Shown in pieces: positions 1 to 11,836 of a stretch of DNA of 64,000 bases. Under the pieces are notes generated by a model. It was not told the DNA's origin. It saw only the letters and a program-made list of their open reading frames with translations, and ran no database searches. This DNA is from Platerodrilus igneus (Eukaryota > Arthropoda > Insecta > Coleoptera > Lycidae): NCBI GenBank assembly GCA_036346225.1, contig JARFIW010000884.1:3533001-3597000 (forward strand), written 5' to 3'. Numbering within the stretch: position 1 is the first letter of the stretch; the number at the start of each line of letters is the position of its first letter. The translations under genes were made by a program, and so were the position numbers.

Positions 1-689
1 TGATCCTACCAAGACGTTAAATGCATAAAGTGTGAGAACAGAATGCGAAATTTTAAAAAAGAGTGGGAGGCTAAATGGACAATGGAATGAATTTTATACA
101 GAGAGCAGGGAAGTACAAAATTATGCGAGAATAACAATAGGCGCGTACAAAGGCCAGTGGCCTTTAAAAGCAAAAGTTAGCCGGTACATCTTTAAAGTTG
201 TTACAGGGTTCCCGCCACTTCTAGACAATTCATAATTAATAACGTAACGCCACTTTTACTTGTATTATATTGTACACCATGGGGTCGTATGCAAATCACA
301 TAAATAAATATGGATGTCGGCAGTATGCTGTATAATGGCCACTGTAAGTAATACTGTTGTGATTCGATATTGCGTATAAGTTGTAGCGACACTCTGAAGG
401 ATTGCTTTTAGCGGCATAAGCCGGAAATTAACTTAACGATATTGAAAAATAATAAACCGTAACTAAATCAAAACGGGACACATCAGTGTGTTGTTTGTGG
501 CATAATTATTTTCAAATCACCTGTTTCTTATTTAAAACTTTCGAAAAATATTTGGATGTAAAAGACTTTAATTTGTTCAATTTAATGATTTTAGTACCTG
601 TTATCTTGTTTATTATTCATACACATGTTATCTTTTTAAATATTAAGAAGTATATACGTATCAACTTTAAATTATTTTGAATGGAGCGA
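1..689. other. Non-coding stretch, partial repeat end
   Basis: No gene recognised; the short ORFs here have no family signature. Bases 196-230 resemble the 3' ends of the two larger repeat copies at 690-1475 and 4470-5180 (all share a TTGTTAC...TTCCCGCC...TTC block), so a third, mostly lost copy may end here. Confidence 0.3.
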
Positions 690-1475
690 GAGAGCATAAA
701 AGGAGGATTTGGTACTTATCTGTTTCTTATGTTTGTTATTAAAGGAATTTCCAGAAATTGGGATTTATAATGTCATGTAATTTAATGTGAGAAACGGGAA
801 AATGTGGAGTGATAACATTATTGATGAGTTGAATTTAATAGTCTTTTTATTAGGATTTTCTTCAGTTATACCTGTCCGGTGCGAGGTAAGAACACTAGGT
901 TTTTTTAGTATATTTGTACGCACATTGCAATTTATTTATTAATATCAGCAGAGATTAAGTTTACGCTACATTTTATTTGGCTTTATTTATTAACTAAGAT
1001 AACAATTAGATTATCGTAAAAGGATATTCAGTAAGCTCAGTGATGTAATCGTGTTTAAAGGTCCCGATTTTGAGGTATTTTGTTTTTCAACTTTATTTAA
1101 TTTGAAAAAATATAGTAGGTGTTTTTCGATATTTTAGAGAAAGAATGTAATAGAATTTAGGAAACCCGAAAGCAAAGGAGACCTGTGCGGAGTAACTGTC
1201 TTCTGTGTAGGAATGATATCGGAAGGGATTGTTATGATAGACGGTTTGACGCTGCTCAATTATGACTATCGAAAAACCTTTCAAGGTAAGTGATTAATAT
1301 AACGTTGTTGTTGTGGTTCAGCTATTTTATTTACCATGTTTGAGTTTATTATTATTTTTATTTTTCTATTACGTTTTGTAGCTTTTTCATAAGAACCCAC
1401 TCCCGCGCCACTGTAGTTAGCCGAATCAGCCTTAAATTGTTACGGGACCTTCGTCCCTTCTAGGCAAATCGAGAT
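690..1475 (+). repeat. Diverged duplicate, copy 1 (transcription-unit-like)
   Basis: Collinear with 4470-5180 but clearly diverged. Shared landmarks in order: an ATAAAAG TATA-like box near the start, a GAATTTAATA/GATTTAATA block, a GACGGTTTGAC block near 1238, a splice-donor-like AAGGTAAGTG near 1283, a T-rich tract, then an AACCCACTCCCGC block near 1392 and a TTGTTACGGGACC block. The donor and pyrimidine tract lie at matching places in both copies, which suggests a duplicated spliced unit or an old non-coding repeat. There is no long ORF and I do not recognise the family. Confidence 0.45.
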
Positions 1476-2479
1476 ATATTAACGTATCGCTCACTTTATC
1501 CCTAACAAATGTTTGTAAGACTTATTTTTTTTAATAAGCTTATTTTTGTTGCCTTGTAACCGTGAGCGGCATATGCGCTGCTTTTATTGCCTTTGCAGTA
1601 AATGTAACGCTCGGCTTCGTTCGGCGATCATTCAAAGCACACTAATAATGCCGATCGGCGAAAAAAGTAGTAAGATTGAAATATCATACATCCAATTCAA
1701 TTTAGTGATGGGTAACAACGGTATCGTAAGTTCATATTGGTTGAAATTAATATAATGGAATCCACTGATTGTTTAGATTGTAAAAAAGAGTGAATAAGAA
1801 TTCAATACAGATATCATTTTTCAATAAAACGGTGCTCAAACTCATTCTGCGATAGTTTTGAGAAATTATTAGAATATTCTTTATGTAGAAAGATGGTTAA
1901 GACATCGAGGATCTGCAGAATGGTTTCCGCGATTGTTCAATTTTATTCTTTAGCATTTTCTTCTGTGGAGGTTACCTTAAACATAAGTTACGAAAGCCCA
2001 TGTCAGTGTCTTGAAGAGTTAATTTAACGACTAACAGAAGATGTAAAACAATATAGAAAAATGTTAGTGTGGCAGATCGACATACAGTGGGGAACAGCCA
2101 AATGAAATAGATTTATTATTTCTGTAACTGTACATATTTATAGAAAATCCCGAAACATCTCAATTTTAGATTATGAACTGACATCCTGCAACGAAAAAAT
2201 TTGATCCCTACTTTGAAGCCCCTTTGACTGACAGTTACAACCCCCAATTTTTTAAATAGGGAATGTGGGGTAATGATATATCGTTTGAAAGATATCTTCA
2301 TTTTCTGTTCAAAAATGTTATTGTTTTCATATTTATTGGAAAAATTAACATAAAAAAAAATTAAATCGTCCGATTACCGAAATTCGCTACAACACACTCA
2401 GAAACTAATAATTAATACTGTTTAGGTGTTCATAATTTTAAGAAAACGAAAATAAATGTCAATAAAGTATATGTTCAAA
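1476..2479. other. Unassigned AT-rich stretch
   Basis: No recognisable coding or repeat signature. A slightly GC-richer patch at 1550-1660 contains an open frame of about 70 codons without known motifs. Confidence 0.3.
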
Positions 2480-3185
2480 ATGCTTGCCGCGAAAGTTTTG
2501 GCAACATCATAATCTCAAAAGTCTTCTAACTCAAGCGCGACTGATCTTATCATAGTCTTTATTCGTTTTCTTGAGTCATCTAAATCACGTGGTTAAGTTT
2601 TGTCCGCAATACTCTTTACATATCCCATAAAAAGAAGTTTAATAACGTAAGATCAGCGAGGATTTTTGGTTGACCAGTAGAGGCAACTTTTACGATTAGC
2701 ATGACCGTTAAGTGTAAAGTGCACTCAACAAAAAACAATTTCTTTTAATTGGATATCATTGTCCAACATTTGTATCATTTGTTCACAAAAGTAAGTTCTA
2801 TCAAAATCGTCTTCTATGAGTTGGAATCATTTTATAGGGATGCATTTCATTTTCTTTTAATATTCTTAAAATCGATGTATGGCTAACATCTAATGTTGTG
2901 GCTGCTTGTCTACTCGTTGTATGTGGATTTTCCTCAAACTCAAGCATCGCGTCTAATTTGGTGTCATCACTTATTGCATTGGCAGGTACTTTCTTGTATC
3001 TGTTTTAGATGTCCAAACTCGCAAAATTGCTTTTCTATTTTACTAATTGTCCCTTGGGTTATAGGCCGCAAATCCGGAAACTTTTCATGAAATAGGCGAG
3101 CAACTTCCGTTTGTGTTCATGTGTTATCTCCGTAACCAATTCTCTGTAGAACTGTTACTTTATACATTTTTGTTAATCTAACCAT
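2480..3185 (-). pseudogene. Mariner-like transposase fossil
   Basis: Read on the minus strand from an ATG at 3185, the N-terminal helix-turn-helix region resembles the DUF4817-type DNA-binding domain of insect mariner-like transposases: a TEVARLFHEKFPDLRP stretch, then ITQGTISKIEKQF. Downstream are pieces of the catalytic domain: an E-C-T motif, NGHANRKSCLYWSTKNP after a 1-nt frame slip, and a DLTLLNFFLW block like the conserved C-terminal D-rich motif. Stops and frame slips are frequent and the middle of the catalytic core is missing, so this is an inactive, internally deleted relic. No terminal inverted repeats were identified. A second relic of the same family lies at 53330-53880. Confidence 0.75.
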
Positions 3186-4469
3186 GTTATGGAATATTAT
3201 GTGTTACGTGAGGTGAATGAAAGAAATTTAATCTTGAATGAACAAACTTATTAAAGCATCCTGTGTACTTTTAATTTCCATGTAAAATACTGTTTAAGAA
3301 CAAAAGATGCAATCAACTCCGTATTTGTATTAGAATCATAAACTGAAAATCACAAATATAATCGTTAAATACACATTGGAAATTAAATCACGGTTTGTAA
3401 ATTATTTTAAACCATAAGAATGAAAACAAACCAATTATAAGAATAAAATTACATAGTGGAAACACGTCAGGTTTTAAGAGAGCCTACAGAATTATAAAGT
3501 AAAATGACCTTTAGAAATTATATTTGAATGAAGTACATTTATTAGACGTAGTTGCAATTACTACAAAGGAAAACCACAGCAGTACCTAGTTACAATGTAA
3601 CAAACCAGACGCTGTGCAATGAGAATACAGAAGTATAGTGTTACAAAGTTGACGTAATCCTTTCATACAACAGATTACAGTGCGTGCAATTTATATGGCT
3701 TCAGTTAAAGAAATACGTAAGTTGCATGATAACATATATTTCCAACGTGTCATTTGTTATAAACAAATTAGCAAATTGTGTAATAACATGAAAACCTCCG
3801 ACCCGTCGACAACTTACGAAGTAGAAAGGGGATTAAAAGACAATAATTACATCCGACTGAGATTTAACAAAAATTAATTGTAAACCGGTAATAAAGTAAC
3901 ATCAAGATGTAAAGATCTGCGCGATTAGAACGAGGGGAGTGGGTGTGTAAATCGATGAGGGTTTTGTGTGAAGGTTTAAAATAATGTTCGTTTAGAAGTA
4001 ATAGTGAATATACAGAGCTTCAAGAAAAATTGAATTGTATTCCAGAAGGAAAATAATGCGACAAACGACATGTAAAAATGTACAATAGTTTCAGAAATGT
4101 GATAGCGCTGACAATGTCGTGGTAAACGTTTTGAAAACAGGGGTAGGGTCGGGTGAGTCATCTCTGCATTAAATTTGAACTTTGTGGCTAGTGTAGTGCA
4201 AGAGGTCTTTCTATGTTGGAAAGTTGAAGCACTGAGTGCAAGCAACATCGTTGTTCTTGGATATCCTAGAATTACACAATGAGTAGATAGTTTTTAGGTA
4301 TAAGGATTTTGTTATGCATTTATGAACTAAAATGCTTAAAGGTTGTTATTTGTGTAATAAGGAATTAATTTAAAGGTGAAAATAATTATTGGATTGGACT
4401 AATTAGTGACGTAAGGAGTGAATAGTGATTAAAATGCCAGATTTATTAGTGAAATTTAGGTTAGTAATA
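3186..4469. other. No recognised feature
   Basis: AT-rich DNA with short ORFs only (the longest about 65-90 codons, no motifs). No repeat shared with the rest of the window was seen. Confidence 0.3.
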
Positions 4470-5180
4470 GTATAAAAGCAATTTTGGGATGGATAATGAG
4501 AAGATATAGAAAAAGTCTGGAATTAACAGTTTTTTTTGTTTTATGAACAACATTACCAATAATTTGGAATTTATGACTGTTTTATAATCAAATATGAAAG
4601 TAGAAAAATTAGAAGTAGCGAAAAGATTCGTTGATGGCTTAGATTTAATAATTTCTTTTCTTGATTTTTCTGTAGGATTTATTTTAGCAGTACTTGGTAA
4701 GATTCGAGGTTAGAAATTTGTTTCTAGGAAAGTAAATTTCCATGTGTACTGCAATTATTTTATGTTAATAGTGGTTATGCGTAGGTTGATTTTTGATTCA
4801 ATTTATTTACAACTAGGTAAAGTCAGCGAGTTGTAAAAGATATCCAGCTACCCCAGTGATAGTGTTACCTGGAAGGACATTTTATTTTGAAAAATTTCTT
4901 TAATAAAGACCAAGTTTAAGATACCAAGGCAAGAGAGTTTTATGCGTAAAAACCGTGTTCCGTATAAAACTAACATCAAAAGCACTCCATGACCGACGGT
5001 TTGACACTCTCCAAATTTTGACAGAGAAAGACCTTACAAAGTAAGTGGGAACGTAATATAAAATTTGTGCATTTTGAATTTCTTTATTTTTTTTATTTTC
5101 TTTTTTTCTCATTTATTCATAGTAACCCACTCCCGCACAACTATATTGTTACGAGGTTCCCGCCCCTTCAAGGCAAAATG
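4470..5180 (+). repeat. Diverged duplicate, copy 2 (transcription-unit-like)
   Basis: Partner of 690-1475. It opens with TATAAAAG (about 4471-4479) and has GACGGTTTGACACTC near 4998. A donor-like AAAGTAAGTGGG follows near 5038, then a long T/C tract ending in CATAG near 5120 directly before the shared CCCACTCCCGC block, and the TTGTTACGAGGTTCCCGCC end. The T/C tract plus AG looks like a splice acceptor. No coding signature was found. Confidence 0.45.
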
Positions 5181-6589
5181 AAAATAATTTATTTAATGCT
5201 TATTTTCCCCACAACAAATAGGGTGTTTAGAACACCCGTTAATAATAGAAAGAAGTACGAAAGAGTACGCTAGCATAACTTCAGAAATGCTGAAAAATGA
5301 ATTTAACACATCTTTCAAAGAATTTTCATTACTAATGAAGCTGTACGTCACAACATCAAAATTTTAAGAGAATATTATAAGTTTATACAAATGTTTCTGG
5401 TTCATAGTCACCCCAGTATAAATATTATCAATAAACTTTCTTAACCATGCTATCGGTTAAAGAACAATACATTTACTGCTGTTTTAATTATTTAATATTT
5501 CACTTCTTGTACATAACAATAATTGTACCAAATAATAGCGAAATCACTAGAAACATTGTTATTTTGTTAGTCTTACTAATTCCACAGCAAATGTTTGAAC
5601 AAGTAATTTTTGCGTCAGGGTACAACGTAAAATCAATTAACTCGTTCAATATTTATTTAGCTTGTAAGTGAATTCAATATAGGGACTGAACTGAAGACCC
5701 CAAAGCCTCCGCACGTTTCTAATTGCATGAACAACCCCGATTTGCTTTTAGTTATATTACAGTGTCGCAAAAGCTATTTTATTAAAATATTTCGTGACGA
5801 ACTTGTTACACTAAGAAAATTATGATCATTCATAATAGCAACAGAAGTAACTTTGCAATTACAAAAGTTGACTGAACTATAATTGAGTTTCAAATTTATC
5901 CAATTGCCAATTATAAGGGTACGGTGCTATTATGACGGAATAATAAAATGTAAATCTCTATATTTTAGAGACTTGTACTGAAAGATCCAATTCCCACGTC
6001 AAAGTAATCGAATAAAATTCGATTTTAATATTTTTAATTTCTAATTTTTAATATCTAATTAAGTATAATCGTTTTAATATTTATGGGTTTTATATGCAAA
6101 TATTGTCCTTACAAAATATCAAAATGGCTGCTCGGTTCAGAAAATCATGCAAAGGCTCTTTTCTTCATGTCTGAAACTATTTTTTAAATACATGTATAGT
6201 GATGGTTAATCTCAGCGTTGTGTTGCATCTTTAGATCACCAGCGTGAGGAACCTGAGCCTTTTCTTTAAGATGTCCCTCCTAGGAAGACTTGTCGGAACG
6301 TTAGCTCGGGTGAACAACTAGCTCAGCAAACGAACTCTTAAATGTTGAACAAATTAGTATCAAGCTAATTTGTTTATATGTTGTACATAATATCAAAATA
6401 GGAATTTTATGAAAATTCCTCATCTTTTCTACGGGGAAGGAAGACTTTCATGCTGGTTGGCTAGTACACAAAGACGACCATTTGCTGTTCAAACTGGTAT
6501 GAAAATTCTATATTTGATCTAATTTGTTAAAATGAGGAATATTTTGAGACAGATTTAATTTCCCATAAGAATAAATCCAAACATAAAAT
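5181..6589. other. No recognised feature
   Basis: AT-rich DNA. One 74-codon open frame at 5447-5671 is hydrophobic but matches no family I know. Nothing else is supported. Confidence 0.3.
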
Positions 6590-7379
6590 TTATTTCAAAA
6601 TGGGATAAATAACCATTCCGAATGGACCTGCACCTTGAAGAAGTTCTAGATTACTAGAACGATGGAATGGCTTACGCGTTCCCAGTGATCTAAAGAGCCA
6701 AACTAGAGAACCAATCAAAGTAGTAGGGTCTTTAGTGAGGAACCAGACTAAGACAGGTCCCCGAAAAAGGGCAACAGCTTTTTCGGTACTTAGAGTGGCA
6801 GAGACTATAAGGGTCGGTATGGCATTCTGAGGCACACTAATGTGATGTGGAAGGCAACGGGAAAACACCACATTAGCTTCCAAGTGCATAGCGTACTTAA
6901 ATTGTTGTTACAGATGATGGCATCCTCTGACGTAAAACATTCCGGAGTTAAAATAGTCCCCCATTCGTATCTCGAGAGGGGACTACTTCGGTGATGTGAT
7001 CGAAAAGTATAAAAAGAAGTTTGGAGCATTCTGCGAGTCGGAGCATGGAATATCAGAAGTATGTAGCAAGTAGGTAAGCTAGAGAACTTGAAAATTGAAA
7101 TGGATAGGTTAGTATTAGACATAGTAGGAATCAGCGAAGTTCCGTGACCAGAGGTGGGGATTTTTGAAGTGGAGACTTTAGGGTAATTCATACAGGATCA
7201 GAGGAGGTACACATCTAACCAGTCCCAAGATAGAAAGCTAATGATGGAAAATGTACTTAAAACATGATGATTATTATAAACTACTACAGGTATTGGTCTT
7301 GCAATATACTCAACTAATATTAATTGTGCTAAAGGACTTACTAGAAAACTATTAATTCGGCAAATGTGTAAATGTACGG

Positions 7380-7698
7380 GGATCCTTGGCAGCCACAGAC
7401 TGCTTAACCCCCTTCACATACCCTAGATGTGATTTTGCAATGCTCCACCCGAAGGTACTACATTGGCCAGGAAGCGAGTTTCTTTTTATCTGAAAAATTT
7501 TGAATTTTGCCGAACCCTTGCTGTTCCAAGCAAGGTAGGGATCTTTAACGTGCGTGACAACACACACACGAGACCTCCATTTTACCTCTCATCCGAAGGA
7601 GGGTGTATTTTTGTGAAAAATGCTCGCCTAACATTTTTCAAGCGGAGCGTGTCGGAATTCGAACCCGGGACCTTGGGTCCCAGATACCACTGAACCTC
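7380..7698 (-). mobile_element. tRNA-derived SINE, copy 1
   Basis: On the minus strand it has a tRNA-like head with a B box (GGTTCGAATTCC, about 7657-7667) and a body shared with the SINE at 42982-43360. Shared blocks are CCGCTTGAAAAATG, a GATGAGAGGTAAAATGGAGG block, TTGTCACGCACGTTAAAGAT, and the hairpin-like CCAATGTAGTACCTTCGGGT. The 3' part continues through GTGAAGGGGGTTAAGCA towards 7380. It lies inside the decayed LINE. A-box quality is poor, so it is probably inactive. Confidence 0.8.
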
Positions 7699-7859
7699 GA
7701 TGAAATAGGGCCTATAGCTAGAAAACACTAGAATGGGAACCGAGCAGTATATAGGCAGTTGTAGGAATTTCAGAGAACTGTGTAGGCTAGCTCAGAACAT
7801 AAATAAGTTGAGGTATGCGTTCAACCAGTTTCAAGACGGAAAACCTAATGACAAAAAAA

Positions 7860-8045
7860 TAAGTGCACTTAAATCTTATGATTATTATAAACAACTACAG
7901 GTATTGGTTTTGAAATATTTTCAACTAATGTTGATTATGCGAAAAGATATATTGCAAAAAGTATTATTTTGACAAATGCTCAAGTGCTGGGGGAACTTGG
8001 CAACCGCAGGCTGCATACCCCCCTTCACATACCACTGAATATCGG
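7860..8045 (-). repeat. Second SINE 3' tail, tandem with copy 1
   Basis: On the minus strand, 8045 to 7860 repeats the tail of SINE copy 1, which runs 7385 to 7236. Both contain a GTGAAGGGG block, a CTGCGGTTGCCAAG/CTGTGGCTGCCAAG block, then about 130 bp including CCAATACCTGTAGT. At 8025-8040 a CAGTGGTAT head piece is joined directly to the tail, so this copy seems to have lost the whole SINE body. The long shared tail may be LINE-derived. Confidence 0.6.
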
Positions 8046-8560
8046 GGAGATTGGGTATGTATCTGTAAAACAATAAAAAGGGACCGAACTACATCTAACA
8101 AGAAAAAACAGTGGTTATGTTAAATGACAACAAACATAGAAACAATAAGAAAATTGGTGAGAGCATATGTGTGGAGCACAGCAAGTACGTCTATGAAATA
8201 GGGGCGGTAGTATAAGCAAACAAAAAGAGATATAAGCCTTTTGGAATGTTGTGCTTAAGGTGTATAAGAATGATAGCATTGACAGACAAGGTTAATAACA
8301 AATAGGTTATAGAAATAGTAGAAAAATAAAGATATCTGTGGATAACGAAAAGAAATATGAGAGATAGAAGGGCAGGATACGTTCTATAACTTTTTTGGGG
8401 AAATAGTACGGAATATATTACAAGCAGAGATAAAAAAAAGAGGTAAAGGTAGACCTAGTTCAGACTTTCGCACGTAGATAGTGATAGATGCAGACAGATC
8501 AAAATGTTGATTTAACGCTCCAGCCTGGCGCTGCTAAATCTACCTCAAATACAAGACAAT

Positions 8561-9334
8561 AAAGACCATCTTGAAGCTACCATCCATACCCGTGTGGACC
8601 TAGAAAGTGTCCATTTCATTGTTGCAGTTGATAGTACATTCTGAGGTAGTAAAATCGAGCAGCTGTGGCAGTAAATAGGTAGAAGAACTGCTTTGTCAAA
8701 TTTCCATGCGATATTGTCCAACTAATTTTTTTGGCATACAGTAAATGCCTGGCGGGTATAGAAATAATTATTGAGTATGGCGTTTAGATGTTGGATAAAA
8801 CAATACACTATAGTGAAAGCTAATAAAATACTCTTTAAAAAAATTGGTACAAATATTTACGTGCCTTAAGTTTTCAAAAAAACGCGATTCTGTTTCCTGA
8901 CTGAACTAATTCTTCTACTGTAGCATGTGTGTTTATAAATCTTTGCTTCTTTTAAAAAAAAAGCATTTTGTTCTGTAGTGTATTAAGTGAACACTTTGGA
9001 ACGCATCTGCAATTGTCAGCTGTGTCACGATACAGGCAGTTAGCGCTTGTATGTCAGATGTCAATGATTAATACGTTGCTGTGTATGAGAGGCAATAAAA
9101 TATGAGTTCACTTGAAGTCTAATGACTATGTTAATTAACACACGTTCATAAAACATATTACTGACGAGGGACATTATTTATAATTAGTAAAAGTACTTGT
9201 TAATCGTCTCTAGTTACGTACATGTGTTAAAGGGATGGTCAATGTTATTGACCTGCAGACGTAAATGTATAAACGAGCCCGAGTCAAACTTCTAACACTG
9301 TGTATACGCCAAATACCACAGAAGCTGCCGCCGT

Positions 9335-9338
<4 letters not shown>
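8561..9338. other. No recognised feature
   Basis: AT-rich sequence between the LINE relic and the (TA)n before element A. No coding or repeat signal is supported. Confidence 0.3.

Positions 9339-9380
<42 letters not shown>
9339..9380. repeat. (TA)n microsatellite, left edge of element A
   Basis: Perfect TA dinucleotide run that ends exactly where the 5' LTR of Gypsy element A begins. Confidence 0.95.
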
Positions 9381-9383
<3 letters not shown>

Positions 9384-11694
9384 TCATATTTAGACCAGGG
9401 TAGAAAATTAAATAATCAAATCAAATAATTTTAATTACCGTGTATAAGGAATTTCATTAAATAATACGCTTTATTAAAACCTTGAAGCATAAATAAACTC
9501 GGTCGTTTCAGTAAAAATAAGAAATTTAAATTATCTATAAGACGCTTTACATCAAAAGAAGCAGTATTGAAAAGCGCAGTGGATAATTTAATTATTCCTA
9601 AACAAATGGAAATTACGTGCAAAATTTATATTAATGAACTCTATTTTAAATAACTGGTATTAAACAAAACGTACGGATAATAATTTGTATTCGCTAAAAT
9701 GAAAGGATGGAAATCAATTTTAATTGGAGTTAATTGAACCATTATTAATAATAAGCATAAAACTTGTAAAACCCAATAATAGTCAAATCGTAGGAAGGTT
9801 ATTTAAAATGTTACGTTTGAACACCCCTGCGTGTTTTAAAAGGCAATTTCAAGTTAATTTGTTTGGATAAACATGTTGATTCTAAGGATATTGGAAACGA
9901 TCAGATGCTTTAGCAGGAAATACAGAACACCTGCGTATTTTTAAAAAGCTCATTCTGCGTAAATTTGGCAAATAATTAATGTTTCAAAGAATCTTGGAGA
10001 AACCGGGGCTTAATATTCACGAGAATGTGCGATACGGGGTTATTAAACCAAGATAACAGTCCGCGTGGACTAAAATATAATCGATAATGAAGAGTGTCAA
10101 GTAGCACCAATACGAACAGGTTAGAGAAGGAAAGAGAAAATGCGTCAAGCAAAGACACATATTGTAAAAGGGCGGGATTTAAGCAACGTCAAGGGGCTGC
10201 GATTGGTTAAAATAGGATGCATATATCAGAGGTAGAACAACAATTTCTGTATAAAAGTAATTAGTTTTTCTCGGACAACTTTGCGGGCCGTGTTGAAATT
10301 TTCTGAGATCTCAATGGGGTGAGGACTAAATTCATAAAAATCGACGTGCAGGCTACAGACTGGGAACGTAGAATGAGGAATTCGTTGGAATTACCCGTTT
10401 TAGGGAACAAAGCGACGTGGCGGCTATTCGCTATATATACAGGCGGGAATATGTGTTTCTCTCTCTTAGACTCTTAGACTTTCGACGATTCGATGCGTTA
10501 AAAGCTCGTGCATCCGCGACTTCATATTAAACAGTGCATTTTAGTTTGATTAAATAATTTAAAGTGTGCTAGTATATTTTAGTGACTCAAAATAGTTGGT
10601 TATTTTACGTGCTAACATGAATGTACTTCAGTGCACTTAGATACAAGGTAATAAAAGTTTATTATCACGGTACCAATTAGTAAAATTTACAACGACAAAT
10701 GTATACCCAAAAGTAGGCAGTTTTGGCGTATATTGGTAATATTGGTAAAAGGAAGTATGAATTTCTTTGCTATTTTTCGGGGGTGTTAATGACTAAATGG
10801 TTCGTAAATGTGTCTGCATCCACTGAACCAGAGGCAGATATACACAGATGAGTTCCGGAAAAGCCTAGAAACAACTTTAAATTAATGGTGATGTAGAACA
10901 TTTTTAAAGCGTTGACAACTTGAAGCTGTAAATAGAATCCGGTTGGAATGGTGTGATTTACAAAAGGGACGATTACACTGAAGCTACGAGGACAATAACC
11001 TTCAGGTAAATTGTACTATTTTGTTTGACATTTTTTTGTGTGTATTGAATGACTTTATAATTGATTTACTTTAAATGGACATTAGTGGAATTTTTCTAAC
11101 CATAAAATTTAATTTTAAGATGAAATTTGCTTGTTTAAGTAAAAGGGTATTTTGTTTTGATGTTCGGGAATAGGATGAAACTTTGGGTAGGTCTTTGAGC
11201 TCAATTAGACAAACCTGGTTAATTAACGTAAAGGGGTGGTAGATGCTCCCTTTATACTCAGACTCCGGTCTGCTTATATTGTTATATTAATTAGTAGGCA
11301 TCCAACAAGGACTTTAATTTTGGATGCACAGTAAAATGATAATAAAATTAATCCGGAAATTCTTTTTAAAACTGAATTTTATGTTCAAATTTAATTTGAA
11401 AATTTAATGTATTCTGAATATTGATGTAAATAGAGTTAACGTTGATGTTTGTGGTAGGAATGTGTTGTTTAAGTTTTATGATTGAGAATGGAAGTTATCT
11501 AGAAGAGCAGCCGAGGCGATTAACAGAAGGAATCAACGGACCAGGTGATTTAAAGGTTTCACAGCATTCTTGACGCCCAAACTGTGGGGCTCGAATGTTT
11601 TTTTTTTAAAGGGCCAGTACCTAGAGATGAGAGGAATCACAGCATTCTTGGCGCCCAATTCGTGAGGCTCGATTTCATACAGGGAAACACAGCA
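9381..11694 (+). repeat. Element A 5' LTR
   Basis: About 2314 bp, matching 14834-17143 almost base for base. It begins TACTCATATTTAG and ends CACAGCA. The end is set by where the 3' copy stops and (TA)n starts. Two relic LTR-end-plus-PBS cassettes lie inside its 3' end (see 11561-11720). The start aligns with that of solo LTR E. Short ORFs inside it are not credible genes. Confidence 0.9.
10431..10440 (+). promoter_or_regulatory. Possible TATA box of LTR A
   Basis: CTATATATAC sits about 30 bp before a CT-rich TTCTCTCTCTTAG stretch, in a GC-richer part of the LTR. The position is plausible for the U3/R boundary. The same sequence occurs in the 3' LTR. Inferred from motif only. Confidence 0.4.
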
Positions 11695-11720
11695 TTCTTG
11701 GCGACCCAAAAGTGAGGCTC
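11561..11720 (+). promoter_or_regulatory. Three tandem LTR-end/PBS cassettes of element A
   Basis: The block CACAGCATTCT is followed by TGACGCCC (11571), TGGCGCCC (11649) and TGGCGACC (11699), each ending in a G-rich GGCTCGA. TGGCGCCC is the start of the classic lysine-tRNA primer-binding site. The 3' LTR contains the first two cassettes and stops at the CACAGCA of the third. The third PBS (11699 onward) is therefore the one that defined the LTR in the last transposition, and the first two are captured relics. Confidence 0.75.
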
Positions 11721-11836
11721 GAGTTCCAAATAAAATTTTTGTTATTTTATTCCAGGAAACTGGCGATCTGAGAGAGAGTTTCTGTTTGTGGATAAATTTA
11801 AAAGTATTTTAGAGTGTGTGAGAGTGATTAGAACGT

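Larger units (their letters stand above)
6590..8560 (+). pseudogene. Decayed LINE (APE endonuclease and RT C-terminal remnants)
   Basis: Two islands survive. At about 7081-7150 the plus strand reads NLKIEMDRLVLDIVGISEVP. This matches the apurinic-endonuclease block (LENLK...LDI.GISE) of LINE polyproteins of the type often mis-annotated as craniofacial-development-protein-2-like. At about 8160-8530 scattered frames resemble the LINE C-terminal region: a V-W-S-T block, LTDKVNNK, and a basic KRGKGRP stretch. The part upstream (6930-7000, with a CCCCCATTCG...GGGGACTAC block) looks like the LINE 5' region. Most of the RT is missing, stops are abundant, and SINE material interrupts it at about 7240-8045. 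It has no coding capacity. Confidence 0.6.
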
